From Pectinophora gossypiella (taxonomy: Eukaryota; Arthropoda; Insecta; Lepidoptera; Gelechiidae), in NCBI RefSeq assembly GCF_024362695.1, contig NC_065406.1:3596001-3660000 (forward strand): a stretch of DNA of 64,000 bases, in the 5' to 3' direction. The position numbers and the translations under genes were made by a program. Shown here piece after piece: positions 54,869 to 64,000 of this stretch. Position 1 is the first letter of the stretch. Each line of letters begins with the position of its first letter. The notes under the pieces were generated by a model. It did not search any database and had not been told where the DNA came from. It was given only the letters and a program-made list of their open reading frames with translations.

Positions 54869-55195
54869 TTTATCTTTAAGAAAAATAAAAGGTAATCTTT
54901 AACCCGTGTCAGCACAGTTCGGAAAACTCGTAACTTACATCGCAATATTACGGGTTCGAGTTATTAGGTATGACTTGTGAGTCAGTTCTATTGAAATCCG
55001 CGGAGCTTCTTTCGTGCGCGTTCTCTACCCTACAAAAACGTTAATAAAAAAAAACTCACGGGCGCAGGTTTATGTGTTTATAATATGATAATATTTAATG
55101 AAGAACTTTCCAGGCCATGTTCCACAAAAAAAAGGCGCTGTATAACTCCTACGTGATAATTACCTATTTTCTCATTGCTCGCGTACATAATTAGT

Positions 55196-55743
55196 ATCTA
55201 AATATGTAAAAGGAGAAACTGACTGACTGACATATCAACGCACAGCCTAAACGGCTAAACGTAGGCACTTGAAATTTGGAAGGGACGTAGCTTAGGTACC
55301 GTAGAGGTGCACTAAGAAAGGAATTCCCGGAATTCCCACGGGAACGGGAATTAGCGGGAAAATCCTTTTGTATGAAAAATCTAAACCGCTTAAGTTAGAC
55401 GCTTGAAATTTGGCATGCAGGTACCTTAGTTAACTTTAAGCTTAGTTGTAACAGGATATTGTAAAATTCCCACGGAAACGGGAGTTAGCGGGAAAAAACA
55501 TTTGTATAAAAAATCGGAACCGCGTAAGATAGATGTTTTCAATCTAGCATGCATGCATACCTTAGTAAATATAAAGTTTAGTTATGGCTGTATTTTGAAA
55601 AATGGGAGTTAGCGGGAAGAAAAAATTGTATGAAAAAATCTAAACTGTATAAGTTAGATGCTTGAAATTTGATATGCACTCCCACACACATAAAGATCTC
55701 TATTTTATAACACGCCACGCGGACGAAGTCGCGGGCAAAAGCT
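55196..55743 (+). mobile_element. Non-autonomous Helitron
   Basis: Starts TCTAAATATGTAAAAGGAGA and ends CACGCGGACGAAGTCGCGGG, CAAAAGCTAG followed by T. A CGCG hairpin (CGCG-GACGAAGT-CGCG) shortly before CTAG and a 5' TC, without TIRs or target duplication, are Helitron features. Insertion appears between A and T. The interior repeats GACGCTTGAAATTTGGCATG and GGGAGTTAGCGGGAA. No Rep/helicase is present. Confidence 0.65.
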
Positions 55744-55751
55744 AGTACGTA

Positions 55752-55975
55752 TATAAATGTTGCTTGATATTGGAATCAGGTTTGTATAGAATTATGTTGT
55801 TAAGTACCTAAGTATATTGCGTTTCTTAGTTTTGATCAGAATAATAATGGTTGGAAGATGTGTTGTGTCTGCCTGTAATACGAGGTCATCATTTTATACT
55901 TAAAAACAAAAACAAATGATGCATATGTCTGAAATCCATGAAATTAGAAGGTTAAAGGAAGGCACCGTAATACAC
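55752..55975 (+). repeat. Repeat F copy
   Basis: GTTGCTTGATATTGGAATCA, TTTTGATCAGAATAATAATG, then CATGAAATTAGAAGGTTAAA. It is uninterrupted and serves as the reference for the broken copy at 7.4-8.3 kb. Confidence 0.55.
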
Positions 55976-56202
55976 CATCATATATATTTGTAAACGAGAT
56001 AGTGGAAAGTCCTTCATTAGCAACATCAATTTACCTTTCTAATGTGGTTATGAAAGTTATTTTGGAACAGTGTTGCCAACATAAACAGAGGCTTGGTTTG
56101 CCCGATAATTCTATTATCAGGGTTTAGCGAGCTCTATTTTATGCGAAACAAGATAAATGCTTCCAAGTCATCTGGATTATGGAATTTATAGTCATCTATT
56201 GT

Positions 56203-56525
56203 ATCAGCCGTAGCTTAGTTGGATCGCTTGACTCTCATTATGAGGTTGCAGGTTTGAATCCCAACACGGGCCTAAAGCAATGATTTTAGAATTTGTTTTC
56301 CAATTCATATTGAGATTACTTATAAATGTTTATCATGTGCTCAGCGATGAAGGAAAGCATCGTAAGGAACCCCACATTCCAGAGAAATGCGTTTCTAAGG
56401 TATGTGACCTAACCTGTATTGGGCTGGTAATCTCTTCGCGGGTTTGAAGGTCAGATATGCATTTGGTTTAGTGCTAGGTAAGCGGACCCCGTGAAAAACG
56501 GGATGACGCTAGGAGATGATGATTT
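56203..56525 (+). mobile_element. SINE-B copy
   Basis: Head GCCGTAGCTTAGTTGGATCG, B box GGTTGCAGGTTTGAATCC, body TTATCATGTGCTCAGCGATG and AAGGAAAGCATCGTAAGGAA, end GGGATGACGCTAGGAGATGA followed by TGA. Full length. Confidence 0.75.
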
Positions 56526-56691
56526 TACGGACAAAACTTATCTCCGACAGAATGTATCTCCGACACAACGGGGGGGTTAAAAAGGCCACAGGCTAGGGAG
56601 ATGATGGTGATGAATTTATTTATACATTAACCTCAGAAGGCCGAGATTTACAGACACAATAGTTAAATAAGGTTTGGATTTGAAAACGCCT

Positions 56692-57025
56692 GTTCACACT
56701 AGCGATTTGTCCAGCGATTTCACGGTGAGGCGAGATCGCGTGCCCGCGGCGAGCACACCGCGATCATAGCATTGTCACCGTCACGGGCTTTCTTCATTCA
56801 CAAAATGGACTCCGATGAGGAGATACTTCTAGCTGTCTTACTTAGAAGGCGATTAAATCGAATACGCGAAATGTGGGTAGTTTGCTACTAAAAAATAATC
56901 GCGGCGTATTTGTGGCGTACTCACCGCGAGCACACAGCGATATCGAGGCGATATCGCCGCGTGTACGCCGCGACCTCGCCTCGCCGTGAAATCGCTGTGA
57001 AATCGCCGGACAAATCGCGTGAATT
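56692..57025 (+). mobile_element. PIF/Harbinger-derived MITE retaining a transposase start
   Basis: Terminal inverted repeats: CACTAGCGATTTGTCCAGCG and ATTTCACGGTGAGGCGAG on the left; CTCGCCTCGCCGTGAAATCG and CCGGACAAATCGCGTGAATT on the right. Inside, 56805-56891 encodes MDSDEEILLAVLLRRRLNRI, then REMWVVCY and a stop. The acidic start followed by a run of Leu then Arg, then a W, is how HARBI1-like transposases begin. The rest of the transposase is deleted. Confidence 0.7.
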
Positions 57026-57221
57026 GGCCCGTACGACTACTAAGGTACAGTAACAGTTATGTTTAGTTAACAAATAATAAACTTTCCTAAACTATTCCAA
57101 AACAGTTCTGTTAGCAGTAATACATAATAGATAACATGTGGTTTCCAGGACTTGTGCCCGGTTAATGGCAATATGCTTTCCCCTTTTACATGGAACATGA
57201 ACATAGCTGGCGAGGTATCTT

Positions 57222-57483
57222 CGAAATATATAAAAGGAGAAACTGACTGACATATCAACGCACAGCCTAAACGGCTAAACGTAGGCACTTGAAATTTGGA
57301 AGGGACGTAGCTTAGGTACCGTAGAGGTGCACTAAGAAAGGAATTCCCGGAATTCTCACGGGAACGGGAATTAGCGGGAAAATCGAAATCTTGTATGAAA
57401 AAATTTAAACTGCATAATTTAGACACACACAAAGATCTCTCTTTTATAACAAGCCACGCGGACGAAGTCGCGGGCAAATGCTA
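57222..57483 (+). mobile_element. Shorter Helitron copy
   Basis: Starts TCTTCGAAATATATAAAAGG, keeps AGAAACTGACTGACATATCA and the ACGTAGCTTAGGTACCGTAG block, skips about 290 bp, and ends CGCGGACGAAGTCGCGGGCA followed by AATGCTAG. It is an internal deletion derivative of 55196-55743. Confidence 0.65.
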
Positions 57484-57815
57484 GTGGGTGTATGTACTTA
57501 CTATTTATCTCTGCGTACCGCTTGAGGGGCCCAGGTGCGATGCTATCTAACGTTATGGTAATACATAGTTCGATAGTCACTTTTTTTTATAAAATAAACA
57601 GTAAGAAACAGTGTTTTTTGTAAACAGTGTAAGTGTGTATAATATAGTACGTGTTGTATTATTTAACAAATATTCACAATAAATAAAACATGAGGTGGGT
57701 TGCTGCCATCTGTAGACGCACACTAATGCCGTGTTTATCAAAACTTACAAGTCTACACGTTTACAAGCTACAAGTTACGCACAAGTACTTGTAAATTACG
57801 TTTATCAAAAAAAGT

Positions 57816-58072
57816 AGATTTTTTGTGACTGTAGTAGATTTGCCGCAGATGGCATTAACTACTTGGCCGGACAATTGGGGAGCGTTGAAGGCTCTCACCT
57901 GGTACAACGTTTAAGACAACAGGCCTGAGGGTGCCCAGTTGGGCGCAAACCTCGGCTCAGGGCGTCGTCTGAAAGGAAAAATATTTGACAGAATTAATCG
58001 ACCCTAGTGGTTCCATAGCGATAAGCGCTGATTGAGGGAAATCGTCGATGTCGGCGGGGTCGGTATCGGGGA
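57816..58072 (-). mobile_element. LINE-E copy, minus
   Basis: TTTTTTGTGACTGTAGTAGA through GGCCTGAGGGTGCCCAGTTG and CGTCGTCTGAAAGGAAAAAT to GTCGGCGGGGTCGGTATCGG. It is 5'-truncated at the same place as the scrap at 42.06 kb. 58073-58835 shows nothing recognised. Confidence 0.7.
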
Positions 58073-58835
58073 AAAAAATGTAGAGGGATTGTAAAATATA
58101 CTTGTGAAATAAATATACACTTGTAACATGTAATTTACATGTGTAGTTTAGAGAAACACATTCTTGTAATAATGAAAGTTTTTACAAGAAAATTTCTTGT
58201 AATACACGGCTTGTAAGTTTTCATAAACAGGGCACAGGCACAGGTGGCTAGGTAATTTAGGTCACCTTATTTTTGGCTGACTCGAGCGGCGAACCTGTAA
58301 TAAAGTAAGCGGAAAATTGGTCAGGAACAAAGCAGCATTATGCTTATTAATCCCTGTAGATATAATTACGGAATAGAAGAAAGATGTTGGAAGGGCCAGG
58401 TGAGCACAAAACGCGCGCCATACAAGTATGATCAAATAGTTCAAACTTCAACTTTGCGCTCCACTCGTCCGGAAACTTTACGACACACTTATATTAAAAG
58501 GTCATCTTTGCATTTTAACCTGCAGGGCAAAAAAACAAATACCGACTATATTAGCGATTATATAACAAGTATATGGCTATTTATTAAAAAAAACCCTTTT
58601 GAATGCAGTATTTTACGAAAGTTTTAACCTAGCTATGTTGCTAGCGCAGTTGCCCCGTTATTATTACCTACGTGTATTTTTCACAATTTCTCATAAGTAA
58701 TACATAATTGCACACGTCCAAACACAGACACTGGTATACATACACTCATGCACACTTATACGCGTTTGTGGAAGCTGCTATTCAATGATAGCAGCTTCTG
58801 AACACAAGACTACATTTAAGTCGTTGGGCTAACGC

Positions 58836-58873
58836 AAACACTCACACTGACAAACACACACACTCACTCATAT

Positions 58874-58957
<84 letters not shown>
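58836..58957. repeat. Compound (CA)n/(TA)n microsatellite
   Basis: A degenerate CACACT/CATA start, about 22 CA dinucleotides from 58884, then about a dozen TA dinucleotides to 58956. Low-complexity DNA, likely polymorphic in length. Confidence 0.9.
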
Positions 58958-58960
<3 letters not shown>

Positions 58961-61263
58961 CACATACACATCATGCACAATTAACATACAAAATGCATGT
59001 TTATAAAGTTTAACAATGGTTTGCCTCAACTGACGTTGTAAAAGATGTAATTGCCGAATACTGCTTCGTCTCCTAGTTCAGGAAGCAGGGTTATACTTCT
59101 CTAGCATTTGTGTGTCCTTAGTATCCAATGTTGTGTCAACCTTTTTCTATGACAATAAACAATTCTTAGATGTTCCCCTACCCCAAGACGAAGAACGAAG
59201 ACGGGTGACGAGGGGTGGGGATGGCAGGTGGGGAGCACGACACCGGACGGCCGTTCACTTGGCGGCTGGCACTTCAACGAGGCGGACAAATATTAAATAG
59301 AATTTAATAGTTGTTACCTAAAGTTAAAAATCATTTCTATTTCAAATTATAATCATTTTAAGTTACTTTGCGTTCCTTTTTTGTAAAAACCGATTTCACT
59401 TCTGATTTCTAAGACAATATATATACATAGAATATACATTGCCGGTAAATTGGCTATGGAATTTGAGAAGCTGTAGAGCTATAGTAGCTATCTGTTTACA
59501 GGAGTAGTAGTAAAAGAGAGTGGGGTTGAACCGGCGACAGTTCTCATACAAAATCTGGGATATGACCGTTCCAACCCCTTTCTTCTGTTCCATGGTATAA
59601 TTAATTAAATCAGAAGCATATTGAAGAGACAATTAAATCGAAATAATCAGACTCGAACGGGATTTGTTGGAGCTATTATCGAGATGAGCGTGTAAAGATC
59701 CATCTTCACTTACCATCAGGCGAGATTATGGTGAAACTAAAGCCTATTTTACAACTGTTATATGCCTTGAAAGGACATGTAGTTATTTATCTAAGCCAGC
59801 ACAGAGTCGTTACACGAGGCTCGCCAGGGACCTTTGGCGGCTCATTTACAACCCTGACACCAGGGTGACTAAGGACTTAGGTCGGTCATCGACCTTACAT
59901 ATAACCCAGGACAGAAGGAGAATATCAAATTATACTTATAATACCTAGCATTCAGACGGTGATTAAGACTCTCAAACACAATTACATTGTTCGGCGACTT
60001 CTTCGAACTTTAAGGATGTTTAAAGTTTAAATTAATCATGTTACAGAAACAAACTTTACAATTTATATTTTTAGTATTTATACCGGAAATGTTACATCAG
60101 GTATAATACCAGAGTATCTGCGGAAACATCCCACTATCTTCTATCTCTACATATAACGTATCAACTCAGAGTCATGGTCTGAATGAACCCTCAAAGTTTT
60201 CGTTACGATGTCACAAACAGGTCGCCATGATAGAGCGCATGAAATAAAGCCTGCAAAGGCCCTAGCTTATGGAAAACACATACAATAATTCATCATATTA
60301 GGGATATAAACCTTTTAGTCTACTTATGCAACGTGAGGTGATAAAGCAAATAAACCAATTACGTGTTAGTATCTAGACACGCGGTAGCGAGTCACGCCAA
60401 GACGAACTATTTGGAGCCAATTTTGACCCCCTCATAATTCAAAAACTATTTCAAGTAAACGCGTCAAATTTGGCTTGTGAGATAAAACACATCTGTCTAG
60501 TTTTTATATACGAATATTCGACGACTAGTTTCTACCAGCGATCCAAATTTTCGGAATAATTCAAAAAGAACCGAGAATTTCTTGTCGGTTTAGAACTTAC
60601 GAAGGCAATAATATAATTCATGTATGAAAACTAGCCAAGTCAGACCTTAGGCTACAATATATTACCTTAAGTTATAAGAAGACATTATATTTTATGTTAT
60701 TATAAATAAATTTTCGGGAATTTGGCACCTATTTAGATCTCACTTCTTTCGTCGTTGAAGTCAACAACCAAGGCATAGGTATATAAAATATTGAACTTGG
60801 GTCTCATTTCACATTTATGTTTTTGATGGGATTACTATTAATCTAGCAGATGTTATTTATATTGTATAATAACACCATAAGTACTACCATACACAAAAGT
60901 GCGGTCCTCGCATGCTATCAAATCTTATCACTGTAATGGAACGTGAAAAATGGCGATATAAAAGCGTGTAATCGCGCGCGCGCCGGTAATTTTTTCGAAG
61001 TGTTTTTATCTACGTAATTTATTATCTAAATCCCGAGATAAAGGGACAAAGCTTGTGATATACGTGACGCGTGCCCTTCAACATTTGATGTGCTAGTCAC
61101 CGCCTCTGACATTGTCTGCTGCTTATTGACGTAACGTAGGTATGCGCGTGACGGGACGTGACATGACGTTGCTATTAAACCGTCTCAGATGACTTGACGT
61201 TCATACTACGTACCTACACGTTACGCGTTCAACGAACAGGGTTATCGATTCCGGATAAATACA
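58958..61263. other. Unassigned sequence
   Basis: Contains a SINE-A tail fragment near 59815-59920 (CCTGACACCAGGGTGACT) and a MITE-G end near 60155-60222 (GTCATGGTCTGAATGAACCC, GTTACGATGTCACAAAC). No gene-like frame was recognised. A frame at 59112-59300 (RRRVTRGGDGRWGARHRTAV) is GC-richer than its surroundings but has no family signature. Confidence 0.45.
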
Positions 61264-61270
61264 TTGCAGT

Positions 61271-61531
61271 CATCATCATCAGCCCATTAACGTCCCCACT
61301 GCTGGGGCACGGGCCTTCCCTATGGACGGATAGGGAGATCGGGCCATCACGCGGGACCCAGTGCGGATTGATGGTTATTAACGACTGCTAATGCAGCCGG
61401 GACCAACGGCTAACGTGCCTTCCGAAGCACGGAGGAGCTCGAGATGAAAACTTTATTTTTTGTGGTCACCCATCCTATGACCGGCCTTTGCGAAAGTTGC
61501 TTAACTTCAACAATCGCAGACCGAGCGCGTT
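61271..61531 (-). mobile_element. SINE-5S copy, 5'-truncated, with target duplication
   Basis: CATCATCATCAGCCC through GGTCACCCATCCTATGACCG to ACCGAGCGCGT. It lacks the tRNA-like head. TTGCAGT lies on both sides (61264-61270 and 61532-61538). Confidence 0.75.
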
Positions 61532-61538
61532 TTGCAGT

Positions 61539-62002
61539 ATAAATAAAAAATATTTTCAATAATCGTGAACCTGTAGTAAAAGTTACACATCGATTGCATT
61601 AAATATTCTAAGTCAGCTGAATAGAACGTAATGCAGAGCTTTGGGTGTTAACGTATGCGAATAGTTAGTTGTCTTTCCAATCTAAAATCTATTTTACGAT
61701 TGTAATGAATTTGGTAGGCAGTGACTGTATAGCTAAATACATTTTAAACACCGCAGATTTACCGAAATAAAATCAGTTACAAAGCAGTTACATTTTACAA
61801 GCTTGATTTAACTCTTTCGCAACCTTACGCTAAAAATTCAAATTCTGAATTTAATGCGGCCGTTTTTCTAGACCGAAAAAAATAGGCGACTAGGTATTAT
61901 ACCTTTTTAGTTTTTTGGTTTATATACTTACAGCATAGAATTTGGCGTCTAGTTTTAGAACAAAAATGCGAATAGAGCTAATGCGACCGCTCTTAAAGTA
62001 TT

Positions 62003-62033
<31 letters not shown>

Positions 62034-62362
62034 GAACTACTATCCCAATTGGGGTAGTCAGAGGTACATCTACTGGACCACGGATAAAAAGTCCCTTATT
62101 ATTTGATGAATTGAAGTGTTTGCAACTCAAGAAGGGACTCCTCTATGAGATCTAGGTATATGTATTTCCAACATCCTGTAAAGCTGGTTACAGACCGAGG
62201 AAACAAAAGCGAGCGTTCACAAAGCGGGTGTTTACTAAACGCAAGCGAACGCAAATAATGGGAAATGATGTTGCAAGCGACCGTATAGGTAAGTACACAG
62301 ACTGTTAGTTCACAAATGATCGACGATTATGGTACAACCCCATTTAAGACTAAGCTCCTTCT
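61539..62362. other. Unassigned sequence with a (TC)n tract
   Basis: A (TC)n microsatellite at about 62005-62034 is the start of a minus-oriented fragment (GAACTACTATCCCAATTGGG, GTAGTCAGAGGTACATCTAC). Otherwise nothing recognised. Confidence 0.4.
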
Positions 62363-62873
62363 TCCGTGTGGTTTGTGAGGTGAATTATCATTTATCACCC
62401 TCATCAACCTTACTGTCAGGGTTATTCTTGAGCCGCCAAAGGCCCCTGACATGGCTCATGTAACGACTACTTACTTACATCAGTAAGTAGTAACCGGGAC
62501 CAACGGCTTAACGTGCCTTCCAAAGCACGGATCATCTTACTTTTTGGACAATCAGGTGATCAGCTTGTCATGTCCTTACCAAACTAGGGATCACAAAGTG
62601 ATTTCTGTGATATGTCCACCGGGATTTGAACCCGGAATCTCCGGATCGTGAGTACATCGCTCAGCCACTGGACCACGGAGGCTACAGCTAGAAATTATTA
62701 AGTATTGGTACCTCTCTTCCGACCAACTAGATGGTGACAGGGTCATTATTGAGTAGCCAAAGGACCCTGACATGGCTCATGTAACGGCTACGTACTTACT
62801 ACAGTTACTTAAGTAATTACCTAATTATAGTAGCCGGGTCGAACGGCTCAACGCGCCTTCCAAAACTCGGAAT
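62363..62873 (-). mobile_element. Two SINE-A copies, minus, one partial
   Basis: 62363-62685 is nearly complete (TCCGTGTGGTTTGTGAGGTG to GCCACTGGACCACGGAGGC). 62735-62873 is a second, headless copy (GTGACAGGGTCATTATTGAG to GAACGGCTCAACGCGCCTTC). A further scrap (GAATCGAACACAGAATCTCC) lies near 63112. 62880-63640 otherwise shows nothing except a palindrome-like TGACGTCACAGGTTGCTTTT block at about 62989 that recurs inverted near 8550. Confidence 0.65.
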
Positions 62874-63644
62874 TGGGTAGTATCCTAGGTTGATTACTAA
62901 ATAAATACAGTGAAACTAACAAAAACATTTTTTTTCTATTTAACTTATTTGTCAATTTTAATAAAAAGAAATGTAGTCGCCTTTTTATGACGTCACAGGT
63001 TGCTTTTTCATACAAATTCCATATTAAACAATAACTGATTTACTTATTATGTTATTTTTCAGACGATCAGCCGACCACACTAGGAACAGTCTCATAAAGT
63101 GTTTTTTCCAGGAATCGAACACAGAATCTCCGGATCGTATAATAAAGCGAGAGAAAGTGGGCATAATGATATATTTTTAGCGACCATATTATGTAGTATG
63201 GTACGATCATATTATGGGAACTAAAACCCAACTACGGAAAATTCACGCTCTAAAAGTTTGAAACTAGAAAATACTTAGTTATATTTCTCTGAAAGTCTTC
63301 CGAATAGTAATGTTTAGAAGATAGCGGTGGTCGTATGCAAACTTTTAGAACAGATTACAACGTTTGGACACCTCATTTGTTAAATTCTGACAGGTGGTTT
63401 AGAAGTTAGGTCGGAACAGACGTGTATACACACATACATACATGCATAGCGGTCAAACATATAACCCTCCTTTTCTCGCCGAAGTGTTTCATATTTATTT
63501 CGTTATAAATTCAACTGGATAATTGGATCGCGTCAATGACTCTTCCAACATTTTTGAACAAAGATTTAATTTTACCAAGTAAGCATATCTACCATTTACA
63601 TTATAACAGATTACAATAACAGATGCACAAATGTTGAACAAATG

Positions 63645-64000
63645 TTGACAGCCACTCCCCGAACGGCGACTGCTTGACATTACATCTGTCATTTACATGT
63701 ACAGTTCAATAATAAGAGGAAAACTAATTGTAAGTATTTATCAATTTAAACCAAATCATAAATAAAAAGAATAGGTCTAACACTACTACTTATATAAAAA
63801 CAACGAACTGAAAAGTAAAAGAAAACATCAAAACAGTTTTTACCATAACTGTACGAGTAGTATAATATCAAAACTCGCTCGACGTAGAGGGAAAATAAGG
63901 CCACTCGCCGTATAGCGACTCGCCGTAAAGAGACTCGCCGTAAAGAGACTCGCCGTAAAGAGACTCGCCGTAAAGAGACTCGCCGTAAAGAGACTCGCCT
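63645..64000. mobile_element. Deletion derivative of the 3.67-kb TIR element, cut by window end
   Basis: GACAGCCACTCCCCGAACGG to CATTTACATGTACAGTTCAA matches the left end of the 36378-40049 element. From AATAAGAGGAAAACTAATTG (63712) it matches that element's right end (39796 onward) to CGCTCGACGTAGAGGGAAAA. About 3.3 kb are therefore missing between. The right TIR is not reached. Confidence 0.75.
63917..64000 (+). repeat. 15-bp tandem array, running off the window
   Basis: Units GACTCGCCGTAAAGA start at 63917, 63932, 63947, 63962 and 63977, all identical, with a sixth begun at 63992. The related element at 39960-40000 has only one or two such units, so the array has expanded in this copy. 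Its true length cannot be seen. Confidence 0.9.

Noticed and set aside
57067..57477. 136-codon minus-strand frame
   Set aside because: More than half of it is antisense to a Helitron copy; no family signature.
58836..58957. Z-DNA or regulatory role for the (CA)n/(TA)n tract
   Set aside because: A plain microsatellite; nothing in the sequence supports a specific function.

Overview
The window looks like nuclear DNA from a moth or butterfly (Lepidoptera). It is AT-rich and intron-rich, and it is crowded with transposon families typical of that order: several tRNA-headed SINEs, 5'-truncated non-LTR retrotransposons, foldback MITEs, and Helitrons ending in CTAG. I see no bacterial-type gene organisation, no CRISPR array and no stand-alone RNA gene. 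All calls were made by eye; no search or alignment was run.

The one host gene I can support is an arrestin on the + strand, read through six exons (1784-1931, 3863-3988, 16870-16933, 20819-20927, 23555-23696, 24437-24978). All junctions agree in phase and together give 376 codons plus a stop. The first exons, encoding the start of the N domain, lie upstream of the window. The coding part ends in a long acidic tail; a poly(A) signal follows at 25274-25279. The introns (the largest about 12.9 kb) are filled with repeats. They include a 2.5-kb near-perfect palindrome (11377-13919) and a SINE whose target-site duplication copied the exon 20819-20927 splice donor.

From 26.6 to 32.8 kb lies an unusual 6.15-kb unit. 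It is bounded by 22-bp inverted repeats and by an inner pair of 140-bp inverted repeats that look identical. Inside are a 96-nt hairpin sequence, a 121-bp minisatellite of about nine units and a decayed Q/Y-rich coding sequence. I cannot assign it to a known transposon class.

From 32.8 kb to the end there is no host gene I can defend. This part holds a 3.67-kb TIR element with 8-bp target duplications (36378-40049) and its small derivatives, a Harbinger-derived MITE that keeps the start of a transposase, two Helitrons, a twin-primed retrotransposon copy, SINEs with a 5S-rRNA-like segment, and several nested insertions. The window end cuts through an expanding 15-bp tandem array.

For brevity I use local family labels. 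SINE-A and SINE-B are tRNA-headed SINEs; SINE-5S carries the 5S-like segment. LINE-1T is the retrotransposon with a TGATTC-repeat tail; LINE-2T carries a GHLIRHDEF-type C-terminus; LINE-3T carries the QWAGHIARR-type C-terminus; LINE-E ends in GTCACGTC plus poly(A); LINE-I ends in a TTTATTGCAC-type tail. MITE-C and MITE-G are foldback MITEs; repeat D and repeat F are unclassified.
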